From Scedosporium boydii (taxonomy: Eukaryota > Ascomycota > Sordariomycetes > Microascales > Microascaceae), in contig NJFT01000136.1 in assembly GCA_002221725.1 (NCBI GenBank), forward strand, positions 46,243 through 110,242: 64,000 nt of DNA. The letters run 5' to 3'. The notes under the pieces were generated by a model. It was not told the DNA's origin. It was given only the letters and a program-made list of their open reading frames with translations, and searched no databases. Shown here piece by piece: positions 47,906 to 59,624 of this stretch. A program made the translations under genes and the position numbers. Numbering within the stretch: the first letter of the stretch is position 1; each line of letters starts with the position of its first letter.

Positions 47906-48684
47906 GGCGGAAAGTTCCTTTGGTCGTGGACTGATAAATCTATGGTGTCGTGAACGAATTGGTGTAGTGGTTTGGGAACTCCTGAATCTCAACGGCGTTT
48001 GCTTCAACACATTACCCATAGTCGTCCAGGACGTGGTGGACATTGTGTGCCGTCGGGCAGTGAGAAAACGCTTCATCATTCATACACGAAAGCAATAAAT
48101 GGGAGACGAAACGGGGAAGGTAGCCTTCTCGTTACAAAATGTAATTTATCTCTTCCTTCAATGCTGACATTTTTTTTTCCTCAATATCGTGTGATCTCTT
48201 ATGTCATCAACAACTCGGATCACCTTTGACCCCTCGTCTCGTGGATGCAATTTTCTCGAAGCGGTTTTTCTGAGGAGTCGGGGGTGGGGTGACAATGTCA
48301 CCAAGCCCAAGTTTGTGGCGTAGCTGGGGTTGAATGGATCTTCGATGACAAGAAGAATCGACGTCTATCGTCGAAAACGAACAATTTACACACCACGACC
48401 CAACAACTTCTACCCTCTTCTACCCTCTACAGACTCTCTTATTCTAAAAACTAAGTATAAACAATGCCTTGTAACATGCGAGGGCATAGTAGTAAAGATA
48501 AAGGTTAGGGCTCTAATTATTATTAATAATAGATAAGAGTCTTCGTTAAAGCCCCTAGCTGTATGTACTTGGAAGTAGGGGTAAGCCCAAGACTGTTTAT
48601 ACGGTCTTTGATTCCTGGGGCATCTTAACAAAAATAGGATTACAGTATAGTAATACTTGCCCGTTGAGGTCTTCGGTTTGCCGC
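47906..48684. other. Intergenic
   Basis: About 0.8 kb, AT-rich between 48370 and 48620. Nothing is recognised. Confidence 0.4.
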
Positions 48685-51600
48685 CTAGTCATCTAAGGGA
48701 GATTTGATCTTGTCGACCTGTTTTGCCAGGCCTATGGCCGCGTGGACGAGTTTCATCACCGCCGGGTTTTCAAATGTGCCGCCATTCGGAAACTTCTGTA
48801 AAATCAATCCCGTTCGGGCGGTAAGATATGCTTGGGCCTTTGTGACGGCGTAGTTGTAGTAATCGGCCTCCCACTCTATCCAGCATGATAGAATACCATT
48901 CATCCCAGGGATGTACTGGTCCACGTAGCGCATCTCAGCTAGCAGGTCTTTACTGGACTCGAGAAAGGCGGTATGTAAAAAGTTGTCATTCATATAGTTG
49001 AAGACTCCGACAGTCTGGGGTCGACAGGCCAAGTTAGTAACCAAGGATCAATCAGTTAGGGGTTGGAGGCCCGGAGGCCGTCGCTCATTAGTCTCCGCTA
49101 CCTTTTGAAGTGTGCCAATGACTTTGGCCGCTACATCCTCACTTCCTCATCGCGCAACTTCTGAGAGATAGGCGTTGAATACCGTCGGGCTACCCAAGGG
49201 GTTTTTGCCGTCGAGTGTACGCTTAATAGGATTCATATCTTTGGGCAAAAAGGAGAGGCCTTTGCGATACGCATGCGACACAATGACCTCGAATATGCGG
49301 TCGTTGGGCGTCTGAGGCGCAATCCAACCCGAAACATCTTTCACCACGGACCCGATACGCGGCAGAGAGACATCATAGACTCTATTCCAGCCCCGGGCGA
49401 CGGCCATTGGATTCAATTGGGTTTTCATCTTTTCGCCTGAGTACATCACGCCCGTCATGAGACTCTGCACAAACTTGTCGATCATGTTGATCCGATAATT
49501 CGTTAGGAAGGCCCGGAATGTCTGAAATGATCGGTTTTGAAGGGTATAATAATAATATAGGATAATGGATTGTAATATTTACCTCTCTGATGTTCCAGGT
49601 TGAAGCCTTTCTTCGGCAAGTCACTGGCTTGGATAAACTTGACTGCTGTTGAAGCACAAATCTCCTTATCCATGCTGCGAAACTGTGTAAGCTCGGGACT
49701 TTATTCCCCGTTCACCTTTATATTTACAAACACAATGGAGAGATAGATATAAGTAACTACTAACCTAAATCCTCCCCGGACGGACAATGTGTCTGATCCA
49801 TCACCTGAGAGGCTCTTCAGACCAGCCCAATACGGCCGTGAAGTAACGGCTAGTTGGACGCTATTATATACAGACGAGCGCAGAAGCTCTGCAAGGTGGT
49901 AAACCTTGGGGCGTGGCTGACTCGGTAGAACAGCCCGGCGCTCGAATTGAGTGGGCTCGCTCCCATCGTAGCTCCACATGACTTGGCCATTCGCAGCCTG
50001 GTATGCTCGCTTATAGACGGAGGATGTATAGCCATCCTCATCGTTATAGCCAGCTTCGTCGTCACAGGCGTCGGGATCATCGGCGCATAAGTCGGCATCG
50101 CATGTGGTCTGGACCGCCTCGGTGTTCGGTGTGCAGCACAATGACTTCTTTCGATACCCTAATATCTAAAAGTCAGCAACAAGAGGTAATGTTCCAGCAA
50201 TAACTCCCCCGGCTTCTCCCTAGGGAGTTAGGAAGGGTTGGGAGGGGAGCTGGGATGAGACCTACAGCCGCAACACTCATAAGTATCACCGCGATCACCT
50301 CTCAGGAGGGTGACTTCGGTCTTGCCGCACGTATTCTGAGCACAGTCACCTGCGCCCACCCAGTGGCAGTTCTCCAGTGGCGCTGGTAAATCCTTAGGAC
50401 AGCAATACTCGCTGCCATGGGAGATGGTTGTACTCCATCCATTTCCCTCCCACTTAGATGCGATCTTCTGCTCAATGTTGCTGCACGACTTGCCACTATG
50501 AAAAAAAGAAAAAAGAGGTATGTTAGCATCGCTTCCCGATGTGTTAAAAAGGCCCGTTACCTACTTCCCGCTTGTCCAGTGACATCCACTTAATAGTCCC
50601 TCGAATAGGCCCGCTTGGCAGCATAGTGCTTTCTTGCCTCTGGTGCAATGTGCCTTTTCGGATGATTCGCCCGGTTTTCCGCCCTTACTCGACTGGGCGA
50701 TCATAACCTCGCCCTCATGGCATTGCCCATTGCAGTCCCTGCCCGCATTCGTGCCACCAGTGCCACCTCGCCATTGGCATTCAGTCAGGGCGCTCGATTG
50801 TGGGCAGCAGATAGGTTTATAATCACCGCCCTGTCGAAATACACACTTGGTTAGCAAAATCCGTCTTTTGTTTTTCTTTCCTCTCTCTCTCTCTCTCTAT
50901 CTCTCATATATATGCCTTTTCGTTATTCTTTTGGGATTAAAGGCTTGGGGATGGAAGTGTGTACGCTTGCCTTTTTGCCATCCTTGTCGTAGCCCACTTG
51001 CGTATCGCCAGACTTGCACAATGTCGCGGCATCGGGCAGCGTGTAGCAATCCTGCCCTAGAAATGAACCGAGGTCCTCAACTACTGCTTGTGAATTCGCT
51101 GTCATCTTTTTGCTCAACCCGGTGTTGATTTGGTCTATGCTTTTGCCCGTAAGGGCAGCGTGTGCCGTCGAATCGTAGTCGTCTTGTTACAATCATGTCA
51201 ATTGAGTTTGTCCCTTTCTAGCCTCATGATAGAGACGTGCTCACCTAGATCCGAGGCCCAGATCAGTGATCCCGAGAAACCAACAGCGTCCGCCCATTTA
51301 ATCTTCTGCTTGAAGGTATCGGCATCGTCGTGTTCCACGTGAAATACTTCACGGCGGCCTCCTTGTCGTGGATGACTTGCAAATCCCGCTTAGAGTTGGT
51401 GTTCTTATCCAAGATGTCCTGGATTTCATAGTGGGCAAGGTCTGCGACAATGTCAATGCTGCATTTCAGGCAGTTTTTTTCTCTAGCCCCTTCATCTACT
51501 CACATCCGCTTGTTCCAGTGCAGGGGCCTGGTTTCGCTCCGCCGCTGAGCGGACAGCCAGGCCTAGTGCAACTAGGGTCCTGAAGTGTGAAGGCCCGGCC

Positions 51601-53432
51601 ATAGAATCCAAAGCCCAGAGCAACCTGGGAAGGAGAGACTTTAGCTCTCCAAAGTAGCTGGGCAGCTAGCTTGATCTCGGTTAGGTTGGTGTGGCCTTGA
51701 ACGATTGAGCCACTATAAAGAGGCATGAAGGTCAGCCCAGCCCATTAAACAACGTTTTGCTGCTGCACGGTGTGTGTGTGGGGAAGACAAGGGGACGTCA
51801 TCACTGCTTACATGGGGTTGGTGCTGTCCCAAAAGCCGTGAAGGCCATACGACATCTAATTCGCCATGGTCAATATTAGCAAACATGCTCCGGGATAATT
51901 GGAATTACGGTATGGCCTGTCATACCAAGTTCATCCAATCGCAGTACTTCAACATGCCTGGAAGATCGAACCACTGCATGTACCAGTAGGAGGAGGGCGC
52001 TGTGAAAGTAATGCCGAGTTTTCTTCCAGCCTTATCAAAAGTCTCTCGAATAGTCTTTACCATCAACACAAAGTTGGCGGTGTCCTCCGGTTTACCGCCG
52101 CGGTCAGGCGCGCCCGGGTATTCCCTAGTGTTGTCAGTAATTTCTAAACCAGCATTCAGTGGTTAACTAAGGTAATATACTAGACTTCACTTGTCAGTCA
52201 ATATCAATTCCATCAAATCCATAATAATCGAGGAACGAAAGGACCTCATCGGCGAACTTCTGGCGGTTAGATGCACTTTTCGCAATGTTACCGAAGATTG
52301 GCTGCGTGTGTCCCGTTGTCAGAGAAAGTCCACCCCCAACACTGGCAAATAGTTTCAGATCAGGATTGGTAAATTTCAATTCCGAGAAATGATCAAAGAG
52401 GGATACAGGCGTCGCGGCGTCCATAGTCGTGATCCTGAACGTGTTTGGGTCAAGGAACGCAAACGCATAATTCAAGTGTGTCAAGGCATCAACTTTTGAT
52501 TCGTTGTTAGTATTGCTATACAGATGGCCAAAACTAAAGCTATGTTGACCTACGAGGTAAATCCGATGGCGAGCTTTGGTGGCATTTCGATCGAGCATTC
52601 CACGCTTCATAGTAGCCGATGACTGCCACTCTCATTAGCTTACGTTATTCGCATACATTATAATCGCTATACTTGCCTCGAGATAATGTTTTACCCTTTT
52701 CAGAGCCCCCTGGAGGTTTGGGTTCGAGGACGCAGTTCGACTGACACCTATCGCCACAAAAGTCTGACCGCGTCCGCGTTAGATACAAGCATGAGCATGA
52801 GTGCGTTCTAGCATCGAATAACGAACCTTTAGTAGTTCCGCAGAAGCCGAATTCGGAGCATCTATTTAAAATATTCAGTAATACTCCCTTCACCAAGGAC
52901 CTGCATAGCCCAACTCACCAGGTGTTCAGTGGACAAGTCTTATTCCCAGACTTTGAGAACTCTCCACACTCGGCAACGGCATCGCAATTGCTCGTACAAC
53001 CACTGCCGCAGTATGTAGGGCCGTAACCACAATAACCACTCTCTGTGTTTTCAATCAGCCGAGCTCCAGCACCGGCAGTGCGAGAGAATAAATGGGCGAA
53101 AGGGCGAAGAAAGAGAGACGCCACCTTGCACTCCTCGAAACAGAACGGGATAGTATGCTCACTCACCACCACAGCATGCCCCGTTACGGCAAGGATCTGG
53201 ATCCAAGGGTTAGACAAGAACAGACAACTGTCATTTAGAGGAAATTCTGACTTCCAGGACCGCACGTATAGTCGTCTCGGGTCTGCAAGCGGCCCACAGA
53301 GGGGTACGACGGTAGAGATCGTCTTGACTGGAAGCCTGGGCTGCCAAGAGAGTGCAACAAGGCCTCGGTAGGAACCGCGCCTGCTAACACATATCCTTGT
53401 AAGGAAAGAAAGAGAGGTATGGAAAATCTCAT
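48685..53432 (-). pseudogene. Class-C GH18 chitinase (killer-toxin-like architecture), damaged
   Basis: A many-exon gene on the minus strand. It starts at 53432 with a signal peptide (FSIPLFLSLQGYVLAG), then chitin-binding modules (CRNGACCG, YCGYGPTYCG; then SEFGFCGTT and DFCGDRCQSNC), a GH18 barrel opening VIGYYEAWN, the FASVGGG strand, the catalytic segment FDGIDID, GFGFYGRAF, and a long Cys-rich C-terminal part ending at 48685. This order is the fungal subgroup-C chitinase plan, related to the chitinase subunit of yeast killer toxins. Lesions seen: a TGA formed across the 52919/52861 splice; no GT donor after GID-ID, leaving TGA at 52196-52194 just before the catalytic Glu codon (52123-52121); a frame change at about 51328-51337; and TGA at 49149-49147. 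One intron uses a GC donor (52676). Most exon bounds in the C-terminal half are approximate. Confidence 0.85.
50881..50907 (+). repeat. CT microsatellite inside the chitinase locus
   Basis: CT repeat followed by TATA-type dinucleotides, in a non-coding gap (probable intron) of the chitinase gene. Confidence 0.6.
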
Positions 53433-54193
53433 CGTAGATAGAAGTCTGGATTACACCAACCTCGACAAGGGAAGGCGATTCAAGGATTGTGTGGAAGGAG
53501 ACACAGGACCAAGGCCGAGTGAGGGTTAAGTAGGAGAAATAGCCGCCTTGTATAAGAGACAAGCCACAATTCTGCGATTGAGTGATGGGTGGGCTATCGA
53601 GCGTGTCAATATTTCGGACCGGCTAGGACATACCATAGCCCCTTTGCTCTCATTCGCTTCCTTCAATCTCGTAGACAGCCGATCTAACCGGGACCCTTGA
53701 TATGTTTCCCCTCATCACAGATTTCTTTTCCAAGTTTAGCTTATTGGGCATCCACCATAACCCACGCGGGTTAGAATCACCCGCGTCATAGACGCAAGTC
53801 GTACGACTCCGAGTAACTCAACATAATATATTTTGTTCCTAGATCCTAATGCGAGGCCAATATCCGGTCCATGTTCCATTCCTTAGTTACGATATTTAGT
53901 TCTTGCTTTAGGTTGAATCCTTTCGTCACAATATCTCGTTCCTGCATGAGGATGAATGGAGTTGGAAAACTGCATGGCTTGGCTAGGTGTTTAGCTTCAT
54001 CGAGGCCAAGGCGGAAGGAAGGAATATACATACACTTCCTACGCACAAGTATCGTATTATACTGTAGCTAGTTGGATAATATATACTGGGGCCACCTCTC
54101 TGTTGCCTACGTTCAAAGACAGGATGCAATGTCCCTCACACAGAATCGAATCTATTAGTGCTGCCCTGTCCATTACCTATACAACGTATCAGG
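53433..54193. promoter_or_regulatory. Shared divergent promoter region, chitinase and LysM gene
   Basis: About 0.76 kb between two divergent start codons. Chitinase-LysM pairs of this kind are commonly divergent in fungi, so co-regulation is plausible. It contains an imperfect tandem duplication at about 53881-53957. Confidence 0.45.
53881..53957 (+). repeat. Imperfect tandem repeat, two units of about 38 bp
   Basis: Two adjacent units share the pattern TTagTtACgATATtTaGTTCtTGC...AGGaTGAAT with about 70 percent identity by eye. They lie in the shared promoter region. Confidence 0.55.
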
Positions 54194-56716
54194 ATGGTGA
54201 AGCGCGATCGTCTTTTCGTATCATGTTTTGCGGGAATTGCGCTCGCTCCCGCAGTACGTGGACAGCAGCTCGATGGCTATTCATTTCCCTATGATACCTT
54301 GGGCTTGAGTGATGGCTGTCTCGCCGCAGTCAACACTACTGTCCCATCCTGTCCGGCTTGGCTGGCACGCTACTCGGGTATATAGTGCGTCATATTGGCG
54401 TCTGGCCCTAGCATCCACTTCATATGCTTACTCTCAAGTAGTGGTTCAAGTGTTGAGATCCTCGGCAGCAGCGAGCTCAAAGCGCTCTGTGAGAGCTCGT
54501 GCCGAAGTGATCTCGCCAGGCTACGGTACTCCATCTCAGGAGCCTGCAAGGAGTCAAGCGATGTGATGGTTCCCGATGGCAACATTGCTTACCCAGGTTT
54601 GTCCTACAATAAGTCGTTCCCACAAGGCCACAATGGCTCGAGCTAACAACTATCACTTCGAGCAGCGACATTTCTGGCTGACCGCTTCCTCTATGCCTCC
54701 AGCCTTTCTTGCCTCAAAGACCGGTAGGCAGTAATTTCTATCATTGCTTCTTTCCCTCTCCTTTGAGAGAGAGAGAGAGAGAGAGACATACACTGACATT
54801 GAAGCTATGCGAAGATCCACATCCGAGTATTGTGATATCTTGGTTGCTAGTTGGGCTAACCAGACAGATTATACCACCGCGCAAACTTGCTCGTACTGCG
54901 AATTGAAACTCCAGCAAATTCAACTCTCGTCGCCCTTTGGCTTTAACGAGGTATTTGCGGAGACGTTTGCCGACACCACTGCCAGCTGCGGCGAAGATGG
55001 TCAAGGATACAGCTATGTTACGCCCACTTCATACGCTCTCAATTCCACGGCTGCTCCTCCGGCTCCCACCTGCACAGGATCCTCGTACACGATCCAAGAG
55101 GGCGATACCTGTGTCACAATATCGGCTGCTAAGGGCGTGTCGACATTCAAGCTCATAAATGAAAATCAACTGAACATAGGCTGCAACAATTTTCCAGATG
55201 TTGGCGAGTCGCTATGTCTACCAAAGACTTGCTCCACATACCAGCTGGACATGCAGGACACTTGCGACTCCTTGATGGCCAGCTGGAACATCACCTTTGC
55301 CCAATTACAGGCCTGGAATCCTATGATCAATTCGGCTTGCTCGAACTTGGCTGCGTGGAGAGGCTGGTATCTTTGTTCGAGGTAGGTGTAGAGAAAATAC
55401 TACTGTTCAGTGTTCCGGTGAATATCAATGCAAATATGAACCAATTATCTAACAAAAACTACCTACCTTAGTTCTCCATCGGGGACCGTGACGGTTGGTG
55501 AGGGCAATGCCGTCACGACTGCCGCGCCCGTTCCAACGGATGCACAAGGGCAGTCTAACACTTACTGCGCGGAGTGGTATTCTGTCCAAGCAGACAATAA
55601 TTGCGCTACCATCTCTCTTAATTTTTTTATCTTAGTGACTTTTACTTTCTTAATCTGCAAGTTGACAATACCTGCAGCAACCTCTGGGCGGATACCTCCT
55701 ACTGTGTTCGTGCCGTTGGTAATATTGCCACTTACTCCGGATACCCCGTTACAACGGCGTCAACAACTTTTGCCAAGCCCGTGGCGACCGAGTTTGTGCC
55801 TAGCCCAGTTCAAACCCTTGCAATGAAACCCACTGCACCGGGAACTATCAGTGACTGCTTCATGTACGAGAACGCGTTCGACTCGAGCTCGGGGATAGCA
55901 GACCTTGATAAGGCAAACTCGTGCTAGAACTGGGGGTGGATAGCCGATGTGCCTGTTACCTACTTGATTGAGTGGAATCCAAGCTTGTCGTGGGACAATT
56001 GCGCGTTTCAATCGGGAAAGAGCTATTGCGTTCGGCTTTGGGAAACCCCACGTAAGTTCTGCTATCTTGATGCAGCGCACACTTCGATCCAAGACTGACC
56101 ACTTTTTGCTATAATTACCAGCAAACCCAACATACCCACACGACTACTGCTTCCCTGCAAACACAACGCGAATACCATCGACTTCCGTCCAGCCGTCCGA
56201 ATGTAGCTGCTACATTCAAATTCGGACCGATGATAAAGGTATTGCTAAGTTCCCCATAGATATCTAGATACGGTCAATCAAAGATTAAAAGCCGCTTACA
56301 CCTATCTCAGATGCCTTCAACTGTTCAATGATTCCAGATTTATTCAATCTTAGCATCGCCGAGCTGACAAGCCTCAATCCATGGATCGGCTCAAATTGCG
56401 ACACAGGTATATGGAGCGCCATGTCCAGCGACGGCTACGAACAGCTTTGCGTTGTTTCTTCGAATTCTAACCCGTCGGGCACAACCACTACCCCACCGGC
56501 TCGACAACGTCTTCGTCAACAGAGCCACCAGCACCGACGCAACCAGGCGCTGCTCCCAATTGTATTAAATGGCATACGGTAGTGAGCGGGGATGGCTGCT
56601 GGTCAATTGCTACTCAGTACGGCCTGACTTTGGACGAGTTTTATAGGCTAAATACAGGTGTTGGGTCGGATTGCAGCTCGCTATGGCTCGGGTATGCCGT
56701 TTGTGTCGGTGTCTAA
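54194..56716 (+). pseudogene. Multi-LysM secreted protein, damaged
   Basis: From the ATG at 54194 a signal peptide (RLFVSCFAGIALAPAVRG) leads into QQLDGYSFPYDTLGLSDGC and a Cys-rich N-terminal domain, then LysM modules. Modules recognised: YTIQEGDTCVTISAAKG (about 55086-55230), YQLDMQDTCDSLMASWN (55240-55380), EWYSVQADNNCATIS (from 55575), one with EWNPSLSWDNC (55960-56040), a weak one with TSLNPWIGSNC, and a final HTVVSGDGCWSIATQYG (56570-56716). At least four introns separate them. Such proteins bind chitin and typically partner class-C chitinases. Two lesions are visible: TAG at 55925-55927 within a LysM module, and a frame change at the C-run 56491-56494, before the last module. The final stop is at 56714-56716. 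Confidence 0.8.
54765..54786 (+). repeat. GA microsatellite
   Basis: Eleven GA units in a probable intron of the LysM gene. Confidence 0.75.
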
Positions 56717-56886
56717 GTAGGATAGGTCATTATACTACCAGAGTTATAATAAGATTAGTTATATAGGTAGTTTCTATTAAGCAGTGTCCTAAAATTTCGG
56801 GATACCATAGACAAAGACGTTCAGCCGTTTCTCGAATCAGTTTATCTCGTAAGGTAAAATCAGCTATCTCCACGAACTCAAGTTCC

Positions 56887-58470
56887 TTATAGCTCGTAAC
56901 GGAACTCCCGATTCTCCAGATCCGTGAGATCGAAAAACTCGTGGTTCGCTTCGACCTTGTAATCGTCTCCTTTCTCCGCCTTCTCCTGATCTCTCTGTTG
57001 ATTTCGGCGAACGAAAACCCAACGCATCACTAGAAGGTCAACCGTGATGAGGAAGTAAATGATGCAAATGGAAATCTTTGCGGGAAGATATCTGGGAGCG
57101 TCGCGGGCCTGGAAAGTATGGGGAGAGATGATGTTGCCGATGGTGTAGGCGATGGTGCCAATACACGCCACAGTGACCTTTTTCGTCGAACCAGCCACGT
57201 TTGAGCTCTGAAGGCCGAGGATTGTTGTCCAGCCTATTGGGATACCTCCGCTGGTGTAGTATCCGATAAGAGCCGGCACCTTTTCCGTTGTTGCCATTAG
57301 GATAGCTCCAACAATGGCTGGTAAATGGCCCAAAACGCAAAAGTACAGTCGTTGCCGAGTCTTCATCGCACCATACGTCAATCCGACGAGAGCAACAATC
57401 TCCCAAGCTCCGAGAGGTGTGACCAACAACAGGGACTCGTGGCTGGAGTAGCCCATTCCCTTAACCAAGATGTTGCCGAAGCTTGTCGCGATCGAGTTTG
57501 GAATGTTGGCGGCGAAGATCCAGAAGGCATACAACCAAGTCGTGACGTCTGCCAACGCCTCGCGAACGTGGTTCCATTTGAAGACTTGTGAGCCAATCCC
57601 CTGCTCATTATGTCGAATTCTTTCCATGTGAAGACCTTTCTCTTCTCTACTCAAAAAGCCGGCCACTGCTGGAGAGTCGGGCATGATGAACCAGAACATG
57701 ATTCCGACACACGCGGTTAGGAGGCCGAGGAAAAGGAAGATGACCTGCCATCCTTGGAGCGCGGCGTTCGGGTCGCTTCCAACATGTTTTGCCACGCCGT
57801 AGGCGAAGTATCCGCCAAACATTTGGGCTGCACCGCAGACCGAGAACCAGATTCCCACCCGGAAGGCCTGCTCTTCCTTTGTGTACCACTGCGACGTGAA
57901 CAGGACCCATGCAGGCACAATCGCAGCCTCAAGCACCCCGAGAAAGAATCGACAAGCGAGAAGACCAGGATAATTCTTACAAGCAGCCATACACGCCAGC
58001 GTTGCGCCCCAGAGGGTGACATTGACAGAGACGTACTTTGCAAGAGGAAACAGCTGGATAAGGCGAATGGTTGGGAATTCAAATGCCAACTGGCCAAAGA
58101 AGAAAATGGACGCCACCCAGTTGAATTCGTTTCCTTTCAACCCCGTCGACTGAATGATACCGGTTACACTGGCGTATGAAATGGCGGTTTTGTCGATGTA
58201 TTGCAGAAAGTACACAATGCAGATGAGTGGCATGATATGCGCATCGATGCGTCGAATCAGCTTTCGGTTCCGTTCTGGGTCCAACGGAGTCGTTAGTCCC
58301 CCAGTCTGGTTGAGGAAGTCGAGAGCCGCGTCGGCATCAGTTGTTGGACTGAGTTTGACTGGGGCTGGTGTTTTCACCGGGTCAGAGTCGGACGAAATGG
58401 AACCCGCCTTCTCTTTCGCATCTGGAGATGCGATCGCGATCTCGTCGTGTTTCTCGACAATTTCTACCAT
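56887..58470 (-). CDS. MFS transporter, anion:cation symporter (allantoate permease/Dal5) family
   Basis: Intronless, 527 aa from the ATG at 58470. A polar N-terminal tail of about 75 residues leads to DAHIMPLICIVYFLQYIDKTAISYASV, the first helix and loop motif of the Dal5/TNA1/SEO1 group. ACRFFLGVLEAAIVPAWVLFTSQWYTKEEQAFRVGIWFS is the helix 4-5 signature, including the conserved R-x-x-x-G-x-x-E. About twelve membrane helices are visible, with the usual central cytoplasmic loop (SREEKGLHMERIRHN). Known members import organic anions, vitamins or allantoate with protons. The gene is 13 kb from the ring-cleavage genes, so a role in uptake of aromatic acids is possible but not shown. The frame extends upstream to 58602; the TATA position supports the shorter form. 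Confidence 0.92.
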   Translation of the reverse strand: MVEIVEKHDEIAIASPDAKEKAGSISSDSDPVKTPAPVKLSPTTDADAALDFLNQTGGLTTPLDPERNRKLIRRIDAHIMPLICIVYFLQYIDKTAISYASVTGIIQSTGLKGNEFNWVASIFFFGQLAFEFPTIRLIQLFPLAKYVSVNVTLWGATLACMAACKNYPGLLACRFFLGVLEAAIVPAWVLFTSQWYTKEEQAFRVGIWFSVCGAAQMFGGYFAYGVAKHVGSDPNAALQGWQVIFLFLGLLTACVGIMFWFIMPDSPAVAGFLSREEKGLHMERIRHNEQGIGSQVFKWNHVREALADVTTWLYAFWIFAANIPNSIATSFGNILVKGMGYSSHESLLLVTPLGAWEIVALVGLTYGAMKTRQRLYFCVLGHLPAIVGAILMATTEKVPALIGYYTSGGIPIGWTTILGLQSSNVAGSTKKVTVACIGTIAYTIGNIISPHTFQARDAPRYLPAKISICIIYFLITVDLLVMRWVFVRRNQQRDQEKAEKGDDYKVEANHEFFDLTDLENREFRYEL

Positions 58471-59624
58471 GATGCTCTCAACGTGGCTGCAAGGAAATAT
58501 TAATAGACTGACTGCACTTTTATACAACATGAACTCGCATCCATAGATTGGCTCCTCGCATCTTTTATACACGGCGAGCAGTTCAAGCACGCAACAGTTC
58601 AAGGTCCAAAATGTTACCTAACATGGTGGTTAGGGTCCACGATAACTCTTTCGAGCTTCCTTATTAGGAAGCGAATATCCACAGTGAAGGGAATTTTGGA
58701 ATCGAAGTCAGTCGTTTTTGCGAGCACGCCATTGACGCGAAAGTGACATATTAACATGAGTTGCGACAGATACGAAAGAGATGTGGGCCTCGGATATGCC
58801 GGCACAGGAACTGTCAAAATAGACAGGACGGAGTTAGCTGCAGAAAATTAATAAAGGCCGAATTCTATGGAGGAATCCCTCTGAGGTTTTAAAGTCTGTC
58901 CTTCTACGATCCAGCCACAATCTTCCTGCAAGGCTTCCCCAAAACACGCTAATTTCCAGACCGCTGCCTCGGGTCCTTCTAGCCACAATGTCGCTAAACC
59001 GTACCCAATACCTATTAGTAGTATCGGCTTCAGTCGGACGACCTACTCTGCCGACTCAGCGGATAGGAAGCTATACTCCATCTCCTAGAAGCAAGAACAC
59101 CGAAGAATGGCTTCTCTATTAGTTGAGGCATCTGGGAAGAACTCTAAAGCAGCGTTGTATATACTACTAAAATATTCCTAAAACGCGATGAGGATGAGCG
59201 ACCGCGGCGATGGAAATGCGGGCTCTAAAATCCTGGCGCGTCTTGTTATCAGCGGTACTGGCGCGTCAAGATCGTCGGTTGTGTAAGTGAAAACCGAGGA
59301 GGTGGACTTCCGCGCGCTCTGTCAACTATACAACTCATCGACAAGACGACGTTTCCACCAACTAGTATTATCAACAGCACTTTTACTTTATTTACTAGAA
59401 CTATCGCTTATTCTCTAAGGTACTTGACCTCTCTAGACAAGGGAAAGAAAGGCTAATTAATATAAAGATAGTCCTCTTTAGCGATACTTTAACGAGCTTA
59501 ATAAACGCTCTCTATCTAGCGCGCTTACGCTTCTTAGTTACAATGGAGAGAGTAAAGTCACGCAAAACGACCGGCCGCGAGATAATCGACTCTAATCCTA
59601 ACTAGACACTCGCCCACATTCTAA
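58471..59624. other. Intergenic before the transposon block
   Basis: About 1.1 kb, MFS promoter then DNA without recognisable genes. From about 59380 the sequence becomes richer in TA. Confidence 0.4.
58561..58569 (-). promoter_or_regulatory. TATA box of the MFS gene
   Basis: On the minus strand, TATAAAAGA lies about 91 nt upstream of the ATG at 58470. A second TATAAAAG lies closer, at 58517-58524. Confidence 0.5.
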
